64,000 nucleotides of DNA, from positions 62,001 to 126,000 of the forward strand of contig NZ_JAPNOA010000039.1 in NCBI RefSeq assembly GCF_026626885.1. Direction: 5' to 3'. The notes below the pieces were generated by a model. It made no database searches and was not told the origin of the DNA. It saw nothing but the letters and a program-made list of their open reading frames with translations. The stretch comes from Parathalassolituus penaei (GTDB lineage Bacteria; Pseudomonadota; Gammaproteobacteria; Pseudomonadales; Oceanobacteraceae). Each line of letters opens with the position of its first letter. The first letter of the stretch is position 1. Positions 60,304 through 64,000 of this stretch are shown piece by piece. Position numbers and translations under genes: made by a program.

Positions 60304-61523
60304 TGCTGATGAACGCCCTGCGGCTGGCGTTGCAGGAAATCCGCCGCAACCTGTTACGGTCATTCCTCACCACCCTCGGCATCATTATTGGTGTGGCGGC
60401 GGTGATCACCATGGTGACCCTCGGTAACGGCGCCACCCAACAGGTGACCAACCGTATTTCGGCACTGGGCTCCAACCTGATGATGGTCAACCGTGGCCAG
60501 GGCATGGGCCCCGGCCGCGACCGCGTCGAAGCACCGGGTTTCCGCCAGAGTGATATCGACGCCATCCGCCTCGAAGTGGCCGGTATCAAGGCGCTGGCAC
60601 CGGTATCTCAAACCAGCGTGACGCTGATTTCCGGCAACACCAGCTGGAGTTCCAGTGTCCGTGGCACCACCAATGATTATCTGGTGGCCTCCAACTGGGA
60701 TTTGCAGTCGGGTCGCCTGTTTACCAACGACGAGGAAACCAACGGCGGTGCCGTCTGCATTGTCGGTGACACCATTGTCGAAGAACTGTTTGCCAACCAG
60801 AGCCCGCTCAACCGCCGTATCCGGGTTGGCCGTTACGCCTGCACCGTGGTTGGGGTACTCAAAGCCAAAGGCCAGACCAGTTTTGGTAACGACCAGGACG
60901 ATCTGGTGTTAATGCCCTTCCCGACCTATCAGACCCGTCTGGCCGGTCGTGATGCTCTCAGCGGCGATGTGCAACAGATTTACCTGTCGCTGATGGACGG
61001 TGTCGACAGCAGTCACGTCGAAGAACGCCTGACCCGTCTGCTGCGGCTGCGCCGCAATATCACCGGCAGCGAAAGCGATAACTTCCACATCATGGACACC
61101 ACCGAACTGGCCGCCACCCTCACCAGCACCACCGAAACCCTCACCGGCCTGCTGGGTGCGGTCGCCGGGGTCAGTCTGCTGGTCGGTGGTATCGGCATCA
61201 TGAACATCATGCTGGTATCGGTAACCGAACGAACCCGCGAGATTGGTATCCGTCTGGCCATTGGCGCGCTGGAACACGAGGTGCTGTGGCAGTTTCTGGT
61301 GGAAGCCGTGGTGCTGTCGTCGTTTGGTGGCATCCTCGGCATTCTGCTGGCGCTGCTGCTGTCGTGGATCATGGCCTTGCTGATGAAGGTGCCGCTGGTA
61401 CTCGACCCCGGCATTATTGTGCTGGCGTTTGTATTCTCGGCCCTGGTCGGTGTGGTATTCGGATTCTTCCCGGCGCGCCGCGCCGCCCAGCTCAACCCGA
61501 TTGAAGCCCTGCGTCACGAATAA
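60297..61523 (+). CDS. MacB-type ABC permease subunit (split MacB)
   Basis: A 408-residue membrane protein equivalent to the membrane half of MacB. An N-terminal TM helix (LLRSFLTTLGIIIGVAAVITMVTLGNGA) is followed by a periplasmic domain of about 220 residues, then three C-terminal TMs with VSVTERTREIGIRLAIGALEHEVLWQFLVEAVVLSSFGG, the FtsX/MacB coupling motif. It overlaps the ATPase gene and ends the exporter operon. With the adaptor and OprM-like protein it forms a mechanotransmitting exporter. The substrate could be a siderophore (context), a macrolide or a lipopeptide. Confidence 0.91.
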   Translation: MLMLMNALRLALQEIRRNLLRSFLTTLGIIIGVAAVITMVTLGNGATQQVTNRISALGSNLMMVNRGQGMGPGRDRVEAPGFRQSDIDAIRLEVAGIKALAPVSQTSVTLISGNTSWSSSVRGTTNDYLVASNWDLQSGRLFTNDEETNGGAVCIVGDTIVEELFANQSPLNRRIRVGRYACTVVGVLKAKGQTSFGNDQDDLVLMPFPTYQTRLAGRDALSGDVQQIYLSLMDGVDSSHVEERLTRLLRLRRNITGSESDNFHIMDTTELAATLTSTTETLTGLLGAVAGVSLLVGGIGIMNIMLVSVTERTREIGIRLAIGALEHEVLWQFLVEAVVLSSFGGILGILLALLLSWIMALLMKVPLVLDPGIIVLAFVFSALVGVVFGFFPARRAAQLNPIEALRHE

Positions 61524-61597
61524 GTGGCGCGCTTGCCATTCGGGTCGTTCGGAGAGGCGCAGCAAGAATCCAGAGCCTGAACCGGCGCAGAAACAAC

Positions 61598-61627
61598 AAT
61601 GCCGATCAGGGTTAGCTGATCGGCATT
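61598..61627. terminator. Bidirectional terminator between the MacB-like operon and rlmB
   Basis: A perfect 12 bp stem AATGCCGATCAG (61598-61609) / CTGATCGGCATT (61616-61627) with a GGTTAG loop lies between convergent genes. On the minus strand it is followed by GTTGTTTC. Confidence 0.8.
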
Positions 61628-61669
61628 GAGGTATTACCTTCGGTGAATGCGGTACTGAATCGCGATGAA

Positions 61670-62410
61670 TCAGGCCAGCAGGCGTTGACGTACCGCTTCA
61701 AACAGGCAGATACCGGTGGCAACCGATACGTTTACCGAACTCACTTCACCGGCCATCGGGATGTTGATCAGATGGTCACAGTTTTCACGCGTCAGACGAC
61801 GCATACCATCACCTTCCGCTCCCATCACCAGTGCCAGCGGGCCTTTGAGGTCTTGCTGGTACACCGACACCTTGGCTTCACCGGCGGTGCCGATGATCCA
61901 GATACCGCGTTCCTGCAGTTCTTTCATGGTACGGGCGAGGTTGGTGACCTGCACGTAAGGCACCACTTCGGCGGCACCACAGGCAACCTTGGCAGCGGTG
62001 GCGTTCATCGGTGCGGATTTGTCTTTTGGTGCAATCACCAGATGCACACCGGCGGCATCCGCAGTACGGATACAAGCGCCGAGGTTATGCGGGTCGGTGA
62101 CACCGTCCAGAATCAGGATAAACGGGTTACCCTCAATCGCATCCAGCAGTTCGGTCAGATGACGCTCGCTGTAACCTTGCAAAGGCTTGCGGAAAGCAAT
62201 CACACCCTGGTGATTGCCTTCAACTTTCTGGTTCAGAAGGCCTTTGTCGGCTTCACGAATGGTCAGGCCCTGGGCTTCGGCACGCGCCAGCACCTTCTGC
62301 ATACGCTGGTCGATTCGACCAGACTGAACCCAGACTTCCACCACCTGATCGGGGCTTCGTTCCAGCAAGGTTGTGACGGCGTGCAGGCCGTATACGGCTT
62401 CAAGTTTCAT
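61670..62410 (-). CDS. rlmB: 23S rRNA (guanosine-2'-O)-methyltransferase
   Basis: A 246-residue SpoU-family (SPOUT) methyltransferase that methylates G2251 of 23S rRNA. The substrate-binding domain (residues 1-80: [24 protein letters not shown]) precedes the knotted catalytic domain. Motif 1 is [24 protein letters not shown], motif 2 is [22 protein letters not shown] and motif 3 is [27 protein letters not shown]. Length matches E. coli RlmB (243). It lies 18 bp after rnr, as in E. coli. Confidence 0.95.
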   Translation of the reverse strand: MKLEAVYGLHAVTTLLERSPDQVVEVWVQSGRIDQRMQKVLARAEAQGLTIREADKGLLNQKVEGNHQGVIAFRKPLQGYSERHLTELLDAIEGNPFILILDGVTDPHNLGACIRTADAAGVHLVIAPKDKSAPMNATAAKVACGAAEVVPYVQVTNLARTMKELQERGIWIIGTAGEAKVSVYQQDLKGPLALVMGAEGDGMRRLTRENCDHLINIPMAGEVSSVNVSVATGICLFEAVRQRLLA

Positions 62411-62428
62411 GTATCGTTCAGTTCTTGA

Positions 62429-64000
62429 TCAGCTTTTCTTTTTGCTGGCTTTTTTCTTGCCAGCTGCTTTTGGGGCTGCCTTGGCGGCGTTCAGCTTCTG
62501 GCGCTTGCTCGGCTTTTTCTTCTTGCCGTCGGCCTTTTTGCTGTCGGCTTTTTTGCCATCCGGCTTTTTGAAGGATGGCTTTTTGCCAGCCTTGCCGTCA
62601 GCACTGCTGTCGTCAGCGGCCTTGCGCTTTTTGCCGTACAGGCCAGTACCCTTGCGATCCGGGTCGGCTGGCAGAATTGGCACCAGATCCGGTTTCAGGG
62701 TCTGTTCTTCACCGGTCTGGCCAGCAACTCGCTTGCGTGGCAGACGCGCTGGTACAGGCGGCTGTTCCAGCTTGCTGCGTTTCAGGCCCGGTGCGGTGGC
62801 CATCTCGAAGTCGATCTTGCGTTCGTCGAGGTTCACACCCATCACCTGCACCCACAGACTGTCGCCGAGGCGGAAGCTGCGACGGGTGCGTTCACCGGTC
62901 AGACGGTGTTTGACCGGGTCAAAGTGGTAGAAGTCGTTGCTGAGGGTACTGATGTGCACCAGACCTTCGACATACACCTCTTTCAACTCCACAAACAGAC
63001 CAAAACCGGTCACGGCAGAAACCACACCTTCAAACACTTCACCAACGCGATCCTGAATGTATTCACACTTCAGGAAGTCGACCACATCACGGGTCGCTTC
63101 GTCGGCACGACGTTCGGTCATGGAGCAGTGTTCGCCCATCGCCACCATGGCACCGGTGTCGTACGGGTAAATGCTGTTTTTGGCCATTGGCTGGGCGCCG
63201 TCGGCACGTTTGGCATGGCGACATTCACGCTCACTGCGGATCACGCTGCGAATGGCACGGTGTACCAGCAGGTCGGGGTAACGGCGGATCGGAGAGGTGA
63301 AGTGGGTGTACGCCTCGTACGCCAGACCAAAGTGGCCCTGGTTTTCCGGTTGGTACACCGCCTGGCTCAGGGAGCGCAGCAGTACGGTCTGGATCAGGTG
63401 CGAGTCCGGACGATCACTGATGCTGTTGAGCAGCTCCTGGTAGTCTTTCGGGGTTGGCTGGCCGCTACCGTTACGGATCGCGAGGCCCATTTCACCCAGA
63501 AAAGCACGCAGGTTTTCGAGTTTTTCCATGCTCGGGCCAGCGTGTACACGGTACACACATGGCACTTCGTATTTCTGCAGGAAAGCGGCGGCACAGACGT
63601 TGGCGGCCAGCATGCATTCTTCGATCAGCATGTGGGCGTCATTACGTTCGGTCGGGACGATTTCCTGAATCTTGCGTTCGGAGTCGAACTGGATACGGGT
63701 TTCCACCGAGTCGAAGTCCATCGCCCCACGCTCTTCACGCTTGGAGCGCAGCAGCTGGAACAGGGAATAGAGTTCTTCAAGGTGAGGCACCAGCGCGCTG
63801 TAATGGGCACGCCAGGTGTCGCCTTCTTCGGTGCGCGGCTGTTGCAGCATCAGCCAGACCTTGTTGTAGGTCAGACGTGCATGCGAGTGGATCACGGCTT
63901 CCATAAACTGGTAACCGGAGATCTTGCCGGCTTTGGAGATGGTCATTTCACAGACCATGACCAGACGATCGACGTTCGGGTTGAGGGAGCACAGGCCGTT
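62429..64000 (-). CDS. rnr: Ribonuclease R (5' part beyond the window)
   Basis: The C-terminal 523 codons of RNase R; the frame is open to the window edge, where NGLCSLNPNVDRLVMVCEM continues the RNB-domain active-site region (the DD pair lies further upstream, outside). The RNB domain ends around FTSPIRRYPDLLVHRAI. The S1 domain reads GEVFEGVVSAVTGFGLFVELKEVYVEGLVHIS. A lysine-rich tail of about 65 residues is typical of RNase R. The enzyme degrades structured RNA 3' to 5' and acts in tmRNA-linked decay. It is cotranscribed with rlmB. Confidence 0.95.
   Translation of the reverse strand, partial: NGLCSLNPNVDRLVMVCEMTISKAGKISGYQFMEAVIHSHARLTYNKVWLMLQQPRTEEGDTWRAHYSALVPHLEELYSLFQLLRSKREERGAMDFDSVETRIQFDSERKIQEIVPTERNDAHMLIEECMLAANVCAAAFLQKYEVPCVYRVHAGPSMEKLENLRAFLGEMGLAIRNGSGQPTPKDYQELLNSISDRPDSHLIQTVLLRSLSQAVYQPENQGHFGLAYEAYTHFTSPIRRYPDLLVHRAIRSVIRSERECRHAKRADGAQPMAKNSIYPYDTGAMVAMGEHCSMTERRADEATRDVVDFLKCEYIQDRVGEVFEGVVSAVTGFGLFVELKEVYVEGLVHISTLSNDFYHFDPVKHRLTGERTRRSFRLGDSLWVQVMGVNLDERKIDFEMATAPGLKRSKLEQPPVPARLPRKRVAGQTGEEQTLKPDLVPILPADPDRKGTGLYGKKRKAADDSSADGKAGKKPSFKKPDGKKADSKKADGKKKKPSKRQKLNAAKAAPKAAGKKKASKKKS

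Overview
The window reads as chromosome of a moderately GC-rich marine or aquatic gammaproteobacterium, most like the Oceanospirillales or Pseudomonas side of the class. This rests on gene content and order: rnr-rlmB, dapC-sufE, ahpC-ahpF, dgkA, topB, XylS/BenR-type regulation, a Zur-controlled ABC cluster and a PvdRT/MacAB-like exporter. The genus cannot be fixed from the sequence alone. I see no rRNA, tRNA or CRISPR array.

Layout. 1-5317 is the genetic left end of a Mu-like transposable prophage (repressor, ner, CII-like protein, MuA, MuB) that continues beyond the left edge. Its terminal TGT...ACA end is visible at 5317. 5318-13600 is an aromatic-acid uptake region: ridA-benE, a five-gene branched-chain-type ABC transporter and an XylS/BenR-type AraC regulator. 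Two copies of the classical XylS/BenR operator (TGCA-N6-GGNTA twice, 6 bp apart) sit upstream of ridA-benE and of the ABC operon. 13850-22110 is mixed housekeeping: small unknown genes, nucleoside deoxyribosyltransferase, dgkA, a divergent Zur-box-controlled DUF3299/ABC exporter cluster, an orphan gene and topB.

22200-27700 is a benzyl-alcohol/benzaldehyde catabolic unit: a sigma-54 promoter with a palindromic upstream site, a benzaldehyde-type dehydrogenase, a zinc aryl-alcohol dehydrogenase and an AcoR-type sigma-54 activator. 27870-33600 holds an SDR, a divergent AraC regulator/DMT exporter pair, a tannase/feruloyl-esterase-family lipoprotein, and a PepSY-cytochrome b pair behind a good Fur-box match. 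33900-40330 is core metabolism and stress: dapC, sufE, a GFA-family protein, an MscS channel, ahpC and ahpF.

40471-50910 is the most interesting block. It is a seven-gene, tightly overlapping, apparently lower-GC operon: Ycf46-like AAA+ ATPase, 1156-residue Upf1/Dna2-like SF1 helicase, two large unknown proteins (one with a degenerate phospholipase-D-like N-terminus and a long coiled coil), a DUF2997 protein, a DUF1257 protein and a radical-SAM activase-like enzyme. It looks like a horizontally mobile NTP-dependent conflict or defence system that I cannot match to a named, characterised one.

51055-61523 is DoxX followed by an iron-uptake and siderophore-export region: Fur-like boxes, a TonB-dependent siderophore receptor, DUF3649, PepSY-TM and DUF3325 proteins, then an OprM/TolC-MacA-MacB tripartite exporter. 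61670-64000 is rlmB and the truncated rnr. Many operons end in clear stem-loops, which are listed.
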